Shown: positions 25,930 to 34,296 of the stretch, in pieces | Layout of the letters: the number at the start of each line of letters is the position of its first letter | Position numbering within the stretch: the first letter of the stretch is position 1 | Assembly (NCBI GenBank): GCA_947253655.1 | Contig: CAMYAE010000001.1 | Location: forward strand, 1-64,000 | Direction of reading: 5' to 3' | Source of the DNA: an uncultured Bacteroidales bacterium | GTDB lineage: Bacteria; Bacteroidota; Bacteroidia; Bacteroidales; UBA932 | Length of the DNA: 64,000 bases | Program-made: the position numbers and the translations under genes | The notes under the pieces: model-generated | The model's database searches: none | What the model was told of the DNA's origin: nothing | The model's input: the letters and a program-made list of their open reading frames with translations, nothing else

Positions 25930-26922
25930 ATGGAGAGTGTTAATATTAAAGAATTGAATGATCGTATCCAGCAGGAAAGCTCGTTTGTGGATATGCTCAC
26001 ACTTGAAATGGGAAAGGTGATAGTAGGGCAGAAGCAGCTTGTCGAAAACCTCTTGATCGGATTGCTCGCAGACGGACATATACTTTTGGAGGGCGTTCCC
26101 GGACTTGCCAAGACCTTGGCCATAAATACTATGGCAAATGCTATCGATGCCAAGTTCAGCCGTATACAGTTCACTCCTGACCTGCTTCCAGCAGATGTTA
26201 TAGGAACATTGATATACTCCCAGAAAACGGAGGGTTTCGAGGTCCACAAAGGTCCCGTATTCGCCAATTTCGTCCTTGCAGATGAAATTAACAGGAGCCC
26301 TGCTAAAGTGCAGTCCGCCTTGTTGGAGGCCATGCAGGAACGTCAGGTGACAATCGGTGAGGAGACCTACAGGCTTCCTGAGCCTTTCCTCGTTATGGCC
26401 ACCCAGAATCCGATTGAGCAGGAGGGCACATATCCGCTTCCGGAAGCCCAGGTAGACCGTTTTATGCTGAAAGTCATAGTAGATTATCCAAAGAAAGATG
26501 AAGAACGCCAGATAATCAGGATGAACAATTCCGGGACTTTCCCGAAAGCCAATGCCGTAATAAACCCGGAGGACATTGTCCGTGCCAGGTCGGTCGTCAA
26601 AGAGGTTTATATGGACGAGAAGATAGAAAGATATATTGTGGATATTGTCTACGCCACCAGAACTCCGGAAGATTACGGACTTAAAGACCTCGGGGGTCTG
26701 ATTTCATACGGTGCGTCTCCTCGTGCCAGCATATCGCTTGCAATGGCTTCCAAGGCATACGCCTTTATAAAGAGAAGAGGATATGTCATCCCAGAAGATG
26801 TAAGGGCCGTATGCAATGAGGTGCTGCGTCACAGAATAGGCCTTACCTATGAGGCCGAAGCTGAGAATGTGACAACGGAAAATATCATATCACAGGTGCT
26901 TAATGCTGTAATAGTGCCGTAA
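25930..26922 (+). CDS. MoxR-family AAA ATPase
   Basis: A 330-residue MoxR/RavA-type AAA+ ATPase. Walker A is variant, LLEGVPGLAKT (about 55-65), as is usual in MoxR. Walker B is FVLADEINRSPAK, sensor 1 is FLVMATQNPIEQEGTYPLPEAQ, and the arginine finger region is DRFMLK. MoxR proteins act as chaperones for VWA-domain partners, and DUF58, BatA and BatB follow directly. Its stop overlaps the DUF58 start (TAATG). It is the first gene of the aerotolerance-type operon. Confidence 0.95.
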   Translation: MESVNIKELNDRIQQESSFVDMLTLEMGKVIVGQKQLVENLLIGLLADGHILLEGVPGLAKTLAINTMANAIDAKFSRIQFTPDLLPADVIGTLIYSQKTEGFEVHKGPVFANFVLADEINRSPAKVQSALLEAMQERQVTIGEETYRLPEPFLVMATQNPIEQEGTYPLPEAQVDRFMLKVIVDYPKKDEERQIIRMNNSGTFPKANAVINPEDIVRARSVVKEVYMDEKIERYIVDIVYATRTPEDYGLKDLGGLISYGASPRASISLAMASKAYAFIKRRGYVIPEDVRAVCNEVLRHRIGLTYEAEAENVTTENIISQVLNAVIVP

Positions 26923-27812
26923 TGGAAAAGTCAGGTGCGACAGAACTCCTCAAAAAGGTAAGGAAGATAGAGATAAGGACAAAGGCTCTATCCCACCAGA
27001 TATTTGCCGGAGAGTACCATTCAGCATTCAAAGGACGCGGAATGGCTTTCAGCGAAGTACGCGAATATCAGTACGGGGACGATGTAAGAAGCATGGACTG
27101 GAACGTGACGGCCAGACTTCGTGCTCCATACGTCAAAGTCTATGAAGAAGAGCGTGAGCTCACTGTTGTCCTGCTTATTGATATAAGCCGTTCCGGGCTT
27201 TTCGGCACACGGGAAATGACAAAGAGGGAGCTGATTGCCGAAATTGCAGCCGTCCTTTCTTTCTCGGCCATAATAAACAATGACAAGGTAGGGGCTATGT
27301 TCTATAGCGACAAGGTCGAAAAATTCATTCCGCCCAAAAAGGGCAGAAGTCACCTGCTACATATTATCCGGGAAATAATAGAATACAGACCTTTATCGGA
27401 CGGGACCGACCTGAGCGAGGCGCTCCGCTATCTGACAAATGCAATAAAGAAGAAGTGTACGGCCTTTGTGCTGTCCGACATGTTGGATGTGACCGGCGAC
27501 GGCAGGCCGAGATATGAAGACGCCGTAAAGGTGGCTGTCAATCGCCACGACTTGTCGGTCATCAGGGTCCACGACCCACGTGAGAAGACCATGCCCAATG
27601 TGGGAGTTCTGCATGTAAAAGACTCGGAGACAGGAAAATCCGCATGGATAAATACAAGTTCCGGTAGAGTAAGGGCAGAGTACTCCCGGTGGTTTCAGAC
27701 TGTGGACGATGAAATGCGTAAGCTGTTCAACAAATATAGTATAGACAATGTGAACATAAGCACGGGGGACGATTATGTCAAGGGGCTGATGTCTTTCTTT
27801 CAAAAACGATGA
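26922..27812 (+). CDS. DUF58 domain protein
   Basis: A 296-residue DUF58 protein. The hallmark GRGMAFSEVREYQYGDDVRSMDWNVTAR is present in the first third (shown here as GMAFSEVREYQYGDDVR). VVLLIDISRSGLFG follows, a VWA-like metal-site motif (DxSxS). No membrane segment is present, so it is cytoplasmic and probably works with the MoxR ATPase encoded just upstream. It overlaps moxR by 1 bp and the next gene by 4 bp (ATGA). Confidence 0.93.
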   Translation: MEKSGATELLKKVRKIEIRTKALSHQIFAGEYHSAFKGRGMAFSEVREYQYGDDVRSMDWNVTARLRAPYVKVYEEERELTVVLLIDISRSGLFGTREMTKRELIAEIAAVLSFSAIINNDKVGAMFYSDKVEKFIPPKKGRSHLLHIIREIIEYRPLSDGTDLSEALRYLTNAIKKKCTAFVLSDMLDVTGDGRPRYEDAVKVAVNRHDLSVIRVHDPREKTMPNVGVLHVKDSETGKSAWINTSSGRVRAEYSRWFQTVDDEMRKLFNKYSIDNVNISTGDDYVKGLMSFFQKR

Positions 27813-28870
27813 CTATGATGAGGAAGTTACTGATACTTGCGGTTTTGTCGATTTATTCCGTTATGCCTGCGGTCGCAGGAGTAAAGTCTCCGGCATTGCT
27901 TGAAGGCTCTTTCCTCAGGCCCCTGCAAAAGAGGGATTCGGTGCTGATAGCGGACCAGCTGATGTATGGGGTACTTCTTAAAGACGTAGTCGAGGGTACC
28001 CGCTTTGCCTTCCCTGACTATTCCAAAGGATTTTCCGACAGTGTCGAGGTCCTTTCCCCATGGATTATTGACACGGTCAAGGTGTCAAAAATCAAAAAAA
28101 CGAATCACAGGCTTTATGATATTGAGGCAAAGGTGATTGTCACTTCTTTTGAGGAGGGAAGCCATGAACTTCCGGCCATAGCTGTCCAGAGGATATTGGA
28201 TGCCGGCCGGACCGACACCCTTCTGTTCAATCCCAAGACCCTTAATGTGTGCACAATCCCCATAGATACTGTATCTTACAAGCCTCATGATATCAGAGGA
28301 CAGATCAAATATCCCGTTACATTCAAAGAGCTGCTACCATATATTGCGGCGGTTTGGGGCCTGGCATATATCATTATTTTGATAGTCAGCCTGATAATGA
28401 TAAAAAGAAAGGGCGAAATCGCTCGTGTTGCCAATGAGCCTCCGCATATTTCGGCTTTGAGGAAGCTTGACAAGTTCAGAGGCAATAAATTCTGGGCTCC
28501 GGAGAAGCAGAAGATCTTCTATTCAGGGGTGACGGATGCCCTTAGGGAATATATAACGGCAAGGTACGGTTTCGGAGCTATGGAAATGACTACTTCGGAG
28601 ATTTTCAGAGAACTTGGTGGCCGGGATATACCGAAAGAGCTATATAAGGATTTGAAAGGTCTGTTTGAGCGTTCTGATTTTGTGAAATATGCCAAACATA
28701 CTGTCGGCGATGACGAAAACTCTAAAGTATTGCCGTTATCCGTGAAATTTGTCACTTCCACATATCAGTCCGTGCTGGATGAAGAGGCCAAGGCACAGGG
28801 AGAGGTGGAGAGTGTGCCTGTCCGCAAGAAAGCTGAAAGAGAGGATGATTCGGCATATATGCCGAAATAG
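27809..28870 (+). CDS. Membrane protein of the Bat operon, unknown function
   Basis: A 353-residue protein with a signal peptide (MMRKLLILAVLSIYSVMPAVAG), a periplasmic beta-rich domain of about 165 residues, one membrane helix at about 186-206 (YIAAVWGLAYIIILIVSLIMI), and a cytoplasmic C-terminal domain. The tail resembles DUF4381-type proteins found next to DUF58 genes in other phyla (LRKLDKFRGNKFWAPEKQK and YITARYGFGAMEMTTSEI). It lies exactly between DUF58 and batA with a 4-bp overlap upstream and 11 bp downstream, so it is probably a working part of the Bat complex. I do not recognise a gene symbol. Confidence 0.8.
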   Translation: MTMMRKLLILAVLSIYSVMPAVAGVKSPALLEGSFLRPLQKRDSVLIADQLMYGVLLKDVVEGTRFAFPDYSKGFSDSVEVLSPWIIDTVKVSKIKKTNHRLYDIEAKVIVTSFEEGSHELPAIAVQRILDAGRTDTLLFNPKTLNVCTIPIDTVSYKPHDIRGQIKYPVTFKELLPYIAAVWGLAYIIILIVSLIMIKRKGEIARVANEPPHISALRKLDKFRGNKFWAPEKQKIFYSGVTDALREYITARYGFGAMEMTTSEIFRELGGRDIPKELYKDLKGLFERSDFVKYAKHTVGDDENSKVLPLSVKFVTSTYQSVLDEEAKAQGEVESVPVRKKAEREDDSAYMPK

Positions 28871-28881
28871 GAGAATAGGAT

Positions 28882-29865
28882 ATGTTTTTTGAATACCCAA
28901 AACTGCTTTGGCTGTTAATAGTGCCGGTGTTGCTTGCAGCCCTGTATGTCTATCGCGAGGTAAAAGACCGCGACCCTCATTTCAGGGTATCGGCCATTCG
29001 TCCGTGGCTAGCCGGCAAGTCTGTTTTATTGAATATATTCCGTCATGTTCCGGCTGTCCTCAGAATAGCGGCTATCGTCTTGATTATAATAGCTTTGGCA
29101 AGGCCGAGGTCATCTACGAAAATGGAGAAGGTGGATACAGAGGGCATAGACATCATGCTCGCTATGGACATCTCGACGAGTATGCTCGCAATGGATTTTA
29201 CCCCCGACAGAATCAGTGCTGCCAAGGATATTGCCATAGAATTCATTTCACAACGTCCTTCAGACAGGATAGGTATAGCGGTTTTTGCCGGCGAGAGCTA
29301 CACTCAGTGCCCCCTGACCACTGACCGGGCCACCCTTATCAACCTGATGAAAGAAGTTCAGACCGGAGTGATTGACGACGGTACTGCAATCGGTAACGGA
29401 CTTGCTACGGCCGTGGCAAGGATGAAGGATTCCGATGCAAAGAGCAGGGTCGTGATACTCCTGACCGACGGAGTGAACAACATGGGAGAAATCACGCCCC
29501 AGACAGCTGCCGATATAGCAAAGACTTATGGGATAAGGGTTTATACAATAGGTGTTGGAGCCAACGGCACCGCACCATATCCGGTAATGACGCCTTGGGG
29601 CGTGGAAACAAGGGATGTGCAGGTCAAGATAGACGAGGATTTGCTTAGAAATATTGCAGATTTGACCGGAGGCCGTTATTTCAGGGCGACGGACAACACC
29701 AAGTTAGCTGAAATATATTCGGAAATTGATAAAATGGAAAAGGCAAAGACCACAATAGACAGTTTCCCGGTATATAAGGATCTGTTTTCCGGTTATGGAA
29801 TCGCCGCACTGGCGTTGCTGTTGTTGGAGCTGCTGATAAGGTTGATGTTAAGAAGGTTGCCATAG
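28882..29865 (+). CDS. batA: BatA, VWA-domain membrane protein
   Basis: A 327-residue membrane protein. Two N-terminal helices (about 6-22 and 53-73), a periplasmic VWA domain and a C-terminal helix (about 303-323) follow the BatA plan. The MIDAS metal site is intact: DISTSMLAMDF (DxSxS), the TAIGNGLATA threonine, and LLTDGVNN. The Bat proteins were first linked to oxygen tolerance in Bacteroides fragilis. Their exact biochemical role remains uncertain and may involve envelope stress. It precedes batB by 11 bp. Confidence 0.93.
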   Translation: MFFEYPKLLWLLIVPVLLAALYVYREVKDRDPHFRVSAIRPWLAGKSVLLNIFRHVPAVLRIAAIVLIIIALARPRSSTKMEKVDTEGIDIMLAMDISTSMLAMDFTPDRISAAKDIAIEFISQRPSDRIGIAVFAGESYTQCPLTTDRATLINLMKEVQTGVIDDGTAIGNGLATAVARMKDSDAKSRVVILLTDGVNNMGEITPQTAADIAKTYGIRVYTIGVGANGTAPYPVMTPWGVETRDVQVKIDEDLLRNIADLTGGRYFRATDNTKLAEIYSEIDKMEKAKTTIDSFPVYKDLFSGYGIAALALLLLELLIRLMLRRLP

Positions 29866-29876
29866 GAGGAAAGAGT

Positions 29877-30881
29877 ATGTTATATTTTGCCAATCCGCAA
29901 TTCCTTTATCTACTGATACTGTTGCCGCTGCTGCCGGTTGCGTATGCCTTTGTTATGGCATCCAAGAAGCGGAAAATCAGAAAGATAGGAGACGAACGTC
30001 TGGTTATGGACATGATGCCGTCTTGGTCCCGTTCCAAAGGCTGGTTGCGTATTGTCCTATTGTCTTTTGCTTTCGCTTTCTTAGCTGTCGGGCTTGCAAG
30101 GCCTCTGATAGGGGCAAAGCTTAAAGAGCACAGGGCGAAAGGATGCGAAGTAATGGTGGTGCTGGATGTGTCCAATTCCATGCTCGCAGAGGATTATTCC
30201 CCGAACAGGCTTGAGCGGGCGAAACTTGCCATTTCCCGGCTTACTGACAAGCTGAAAGACGACAGGATTGGGTTGCTTATATTCGCCGGCACGTCATTCG
30301 TCCAGTTGCCGATAACTTCCGATTACGTTTCGGCAAAGATGTTCCTCTCAAATATTTCCACAGAATCGGTGCCGGTGCAAGGAACGGCTATAGGTGAAGC
30401 GATAAATACGGCTATCAGAAGTTTCAGTGCACAGAGCGAGAAGAGTAGGGTTATAATTGTCATTACGGACGGCGAGAATCACGAAGATGATGCTGTGGCT
30501 GCTGCAAAACAGGCCGCCGACATGGGCATTAAGGTCTATACTATAGGTGTAGGATCCGCTCAGGGACAGCCTATACCAATGGACGGAGGCCTTCTGAAAG
30601 ATGCTGAAGGCAATATCGTTGTTACCAAATTGGACGAAGAGACCTTGAAGAAAATTGCAGAAGCCGGAAACGGGGCATACATCCATGCCGGCAACACCGA
30701 ATTCGGGCTGAATCCGATTATCGATGATATCCGCAGGATTCAGCAGGAGGAGTTCCAGTCTATGGTATTTGAAGAATATGATGAACAATATATGTACTTT
30801 TTTGCAATTGCACTTATCCTTTTCATTGTTGAAATGCTGGTAGGTGCCAGAAAGGCTAAAAGGCATATTTTCAGCAAATGA
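29877..30881 (+). CDS. batB: BatB, VWA-domain membrane protein
   Basis: A 334-residue paralogue of BatA with the same plan: N-terminal helices (about 8-25 and 58-76), a VWA domain with MIDAS residues (DVSNSMLAEDYSPNRLERAK, TAIGEAIN, VITDGENHEDDA) and a C-terminal helix (about 305-324). GAG of an AGGAGG-like Shine-Dalgarno (AGGAGGA at 29864-29870) precedes the start, uncommon in this genome. It overlaps batC by 4 bp. Confidence 0.93.
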   Translation: MLYFANPQFLYLLILLPLLPVAYAFVMASKKRKIRKIGDERLVMDMMPSWSRSKGWLRIVLLSFAFAFLAVGLARPLIGAKLKEHRAKGCEVMVVLDVSNSMLAEDYSPNRLERAKLAISRLTDKLKDDRIGLLIFAGTSFVQLPITSDYVSAKMFLSNISTESVPVQGTAIGEAINTAIRSFSAQSEKSRVIIVITDGENHEDDAVAAAKQAADMGIKVYTIGVGSAQGQPIPMDGGLLKDAEGNIVVTKLDEETLKKIAEAGNGAYIHAGNTEFGLNPIIDDIRRIQQEEFQSMVFEEYDEQYMYFFAIALILFIVEMLVGARKAKRHIFSK

Positions 30882-31642
30882 TTATGAAACTGCTAAAATA
30901 TATAATATTGTCTTTTTTGTTATCGGTACTGTGCATGGATATGGCTGCTCAGGCTGATCGTCGCGATGTCCGTTCCGGCAATAGGAAATTCCGAAAAGGC
31001 GATTGGGCGGAGGCGGATATATTCTACAGAAAGGCTTTGGTCAAGGATTCGGCTTCGATTGCCGCCAATTACAATTTGGCCAATAATCTTTATAGGCAGG
31101 GAAATATGCAGGAAGCCAAGTCCTATATGGAGAAGATAAAGGATACGGCTCCGGTGACAGGACACGGCCACGACTATTTTTTCAATGTAGGAGACATTGC
31201 CATATCTCAGAAAGACTGGCAGGGGGCGGTTTCGGCTTTCCGTCAGGCCTTGTTGATGAATCCGGGCGATATCGAGGCAAAGGAGAATTATATTTACGCC
31301 AGGAAAATGCTTGAAAATCAGAAGAATAAAGAGCAGAACCAGGATAAGGATCAGAACAAAGATCAGAACAAAGATCAGAACAAAGACCAGAACAAAGATC
31401 AGGATAAAAATAAGGATCAGGACAAGAACAAGGATCAAAACAAAGATCAGGAGCAGAACGGGGAAAACGGGGGGAAAACCCCACAACAACAGGGCGGACA
31501 AGGGCAGAATGTAGAGATTTCTCCGCAACAGGCACAGCAGATGCTGAAAGCAATTCAGGCAAAAGAAGAGGAGACCAGGGATAAGGTTAACAAGGAAAAG
31601 GCTGCTGTTTTGAAATCAAGGCAGAAAGAGAAGAATTGGTAA
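30878..31642 (+). CDS. batC: BatC, TPR periplasmic protein
   Basis: A 254-residue protein with a signal peptide ending near AAQA and TPR repeats from about 35 to 140 (NRKFRKGDWAEADIFYRKAL and ALLMNPGDIEAKENYIYARK). A highly charged linker of about 45 residues made of KDQNKDQ-type units follows, then a Gln-rich segment and a basic C-terminal helix. TPR plus this type of linker is characteristic of BatC. The TPRs may scaffold BatA, BatB and the BatD-BatE protein. The first methionine could also be at 30884. Confidence 0.9.
   Translation: MIMKLLKYIILSFLLSVLCMDMAAQADRRDVRSGNRKFRKGDWAEADIFYRKALVKDSASIAANYNLANNLYRQGNMQEAKSYMEKIKDTAPVTGHGHDYFFNVGDIAISQKDWQGAVSAFRQALLMNPGDIEAKENYIYARKMLENQKNKEQNQDKDQNKDQNKDQNKDQNKDQDKNKDQDKNKDQNKDQEQNGENGGKTPQQQGGQGQNVEISPQQAQQMLKAIQAKEEETRDKVNKEKAAVLKSRQKEKNW
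31325..31455. repeat. 12-bp tandem repeat in batC
   Basis: About ten imperfect copies of AAAGATCAGAAC and variants encode the K-D-Q-N linker of BatC. Units are multiples of three, so copy number can change without breaking the frame, and assembly from short reads can miscount them. Confidence 0.8.
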
Positions 31643-31649
31643 GTGTGTT

Positions 31650-34286
31650 ATGAAGAAAATTTTAACGGCGATATTACTATTCTGCACGGTTTTTATAGCC
31701 GGGGCGCATAATTCTATGAGGGTTGAAGCTCCTAATATTGTGGGATTAGGGGAGCAGTTCAATGTAACGTTCATAATTGAGGGAAACGACCGTCCGTCTG
31801 ATTTTTCATGGGAGGTTGGCAACGATTTCCAGCTGGTCTGGGGACCGCAGAAAGGCTCTTCCACCAGCGTTCAGATAATAAACGGAAGAAGGTCGAAATC
31901 CTCCCAATATACCTATACCTATATTTTAGCACCGAAAAGCACCGGCTCATTTTCTTTGCAGCCGGCAATAGCTTCGGCCGGAGGGAAAACCCTATCCTCA
32001 GGAAATATAAGCATTCAGGTAGTGTCTGACGGGAATTCCGCCTCTTCCAATAACGGAAATTCTTCCGGGAGCCGAACTGCGCCCTCTTCCGGTAACGTGT
32101 CGTCAAGCGGGGAGATTTCCAAAGATGACCTTTTCCTGAGATTTTCGCTCAATCACGGCAATGCCGTTATCGGAGAGCCGCTTACAGCCGTACTTAAATT
32201 GTACCAGAGGGTTGATATTGCAGGCTTCGAGGGGGCCAAGTTCCCGACATTCAACGGCTTCTGGAGCCAGGAAACCGATGCTCCGACGAATATAGAATTC
32301 CGTAGGGAAACTCTGAACGACAAGATATACAACGCTGCCGTACTCCGAAGATATGTGCTTATTCCGCAGCAGGCCGGCGAGCTGGTTATCGAGCCGGCCG
32401 AATTGGTCTGTCTTGTGAATGTAAGGACAGCGTCAAGAGGTACTTCCAGCATATTCGACAGTTTCTTTGAGGACGATTACACCACAATCCGCAAAAGGCT
32501 TGTGACTCCGGCTGTTACAGTTCACGTCAGGAAACTTCCGCAGGGGGCGCCTGCCTCATTCGGCGGAGGTGTCGGAAGCTTTTCAATCAATGCCAAGTTA
32601 GGCAAGGATTCCCTCAAGACCCACGAGGCCACATCCTTAGTCGTAAATGTGTCCGGAAACGGTAACGTGGCCTTGCTTGAGGCTCCGAAGATAAATTTTC
32701 CTCCGGATATGGAGACCTACGACATCAAGTCTTCGGTGCGGACGGATAAGGGCTCAGGCGGCATATCCGGGACGAAGACCTTTGAATATCCGTTTATTCC
32801 GAGAAGCCACGGGGATTTCACAATCGAGCCTATTGAATACTCTTATTTTGATGTGGCTTCCAAACAATATGTCACCGTGAAGACCGCTCCTATCAGAATG
32901 AAAGTAGCCAAAGGAGAGGAGAACTCCACATCTTCTATAATTCCGTCTTCACCTTCATCAGAAAGGAAAGGGGTCAAGAGCTTGGGAGAGGACATTCGTT
33001 ATATTGTGACCGGAAAGCCGTCCATGAAATCCGGCGTATCTTTCTTCATTGCAAGTCCTTTATTCTGGACAATCTTATTTCTTCTCGTTCTTGCAGCCGT
33101 AATCTGTCTGTTCATATTCAGAGAGCTTTACGAAAGACGGGCGGATGTTGTAGGCACAAAGAACAGAAAGGCGACTAAAATGGCTCTCAGACGCTTGAAA
33201 CAGGCAGAAGACTTCTTGAAGAAAAATCTCAATGCGGCTTTCTACGAAGAGCTTCATAAGGCCGTTCTCGGATTTGCTTCGGATAAGCTCAATATGCAGG
33301 GGGATGAAATTAACAAGGATAACATTGCCGGCAGGCTTAAGGAAGGCGGTGTTCCGCAGCAGCTCACCGACAGGTTCATCGCTCTTCTGGACGCATGCGA
33401 CTATTCAAGGTATTCTCCTGACAGCAGCAATGAATCAATGTCTGCACATTATGCAGAGGCGGTGGAACTTATATCATCAATAGACACCTGTATGAAAAAC
33501 AAGAAATATTCCGGTGTGCGGGCCTTAGTCCTGCTGCCGCTTATGTTCCTTATGTTTCAGCCGGCCTTTGCGTCAGTGCATAAGGATGTCAGAGACTCGC
33601 TGTGGAATGTCGGTGTCGCAGCTTATTCCAATGGAGAATGGGGGAGTGCAATTGCTGCATGGAATATGCTGGAAGCGGCAAAATCCGAGTCTGCCGAGCT
33701 CTACTACAATATAGGAAATGCCTATTTCAAGGCCGGAGATTATGCAAAGTCCATTTTGAATTATGAAAGGGCATTGAAAATCGACCCGTCCAATTCATCA
33801 GCCGGATATAATCTGGAACTTGCACGGACCAAAATCAAGGACAGAATTGATGAGGTCCCGGAATTTTTCCTTGTCACTTGGACACGGAACATCTCATACC
33901 TGCTTTCTTCAAACGAATGGGCTGTGATCGGGCTTGTGTTTTTTGCAGCATTTTTGGCTTTGCTTCTGCTTTTTATTCTTGGAAGGTCATCTAATGTCCG
34001 GAAAACCGGATTCTATACTGCCATAGCCGCCTTTTTGTTGTGCATTCCGGCGTTTGGATTTTCAATTTCACAAAGAAAGGCATACATTAAGGCTGACACT
34101 GCAATAATACTTAGTACGGTAACATCTGTCAAGAGTTCTCCTTCAGCAGAGTCGGCAAAAGACCTTTTCGTGTTGCATGAGGGGACTAAGGTCAGGATAT
34201 TGGATAAGGTCGGCGAATGGAGCAATATAGAACTTGCCGACGGCAGGCAGGGCTGGATGATGTCAGACGCAATGGAAATAATATAA
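31650..34286 (+). CDS. BatD-BatE fusion protein
   Basis: A single 878-residue frame that joins two proteins usually encoded separately. Residues 1-614 are BatD: a signal peptide (MKKILTAILLFCTVFIAGAHN), oxygen-tolerance beta-sandwich domains (RVEAPNIVGLGEQFNVTF onward), a membrane helix near 463-487 and a cytoplasmic helical part. Residues 615-878 are BatE: MKNKKYSGVRALVLLPLMFL begins a signal-peptide-like segment, followed by TPRs (AELYYNIGNAYFKAGDYAKS), two membrane helices near 755-805 and a bacterial SH3 domain (GTKVRILDKVGEWSNIEL) at the end. It starts 7 bp after batC. BatE could also be made separately from the internal ATG at 33492. A sequencing indel is a possible alternative explanation. 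Confidence 0.88.
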   Translation: MKKILTAILLFCTVFIAGAHNSMRVEAPNIVGLGEQFNVTFIIEGNDRPSDFSWEVGNDFQLVWGPQKGSSTSVQIINGRRSKSSQYTYTYILAPKSTGSFSLQPAIASAGGKTLSSGNISIQVVSDGNSASSNNGNSSGSRTAPSSGNVSSSGEISKDDLFLRFSLNHGNAVIGEPLTAVLKLYQRVDIAGFEGAKFPTFNGFWSQETDAPTNIEFRRETLNDKIYNAAVLRRYVLIPQQAGELVIEPAELVCLVNVRTASRGTSSIFDSFFEDDYTTIRKRLVTPAVTVHVRKLPQGAPASFGGGVGSFSINAKLGKDSLKTHEATSLVVNVSGNGNVALLEAPKINFPPDMETYDIKSSVRTDKGSGGISGTKTFEYPFIPRSHGDFTIEPIEYSYFDVASKQYVTVKTAPIRMKVAKGEENSTSSIIPSSPSSERKGVKSLGEDIRYIVTGKPSMKSGVSFFIASPLFWTILFLLVLAAVICLFIFRELYERRADVVGTKNRKATKMALRRLKQAEDFLKKNLNAAFYEELHKAVLGFASDKLNMQGDEINKDNIAGRLKEGGVPQQLTDRFIALLDACDYSRYSPDSSNESMSAHYAEAVELISSIDTCMKNKKYSGVRALVLLPLMFLMFQPAFASVHKDVRDSLWNVGVAAYSNGEWGSAIAAWNMLEAAKSESAELYYNIGNAYFKAGDYAKSILNYERALKIDPSNSSAGYNLELARTKIKDRIDEVPEFFLVTWTRNISYLLSSNEWAVIGLVFFAAFLALLLLFILGRSSNVRKTGFYTAIAAFLLCIPAFGFSISQRKAYIKADTAIILSTVTSVKSSPSAESAKDLFVLHEGTKVRILDKVGEWSNIELADGRQGWMMSDAMEII

Positions 34287-34296
34287 ACGCTTCTAT

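Noticed and set aside
25894..26247. 118-codon N-terminal extension of TruA
   Set aside because: The extension is the antisense of the moxR coding region and shows no TruA similarity; MRYRLTLSYDGSAF is the family start.
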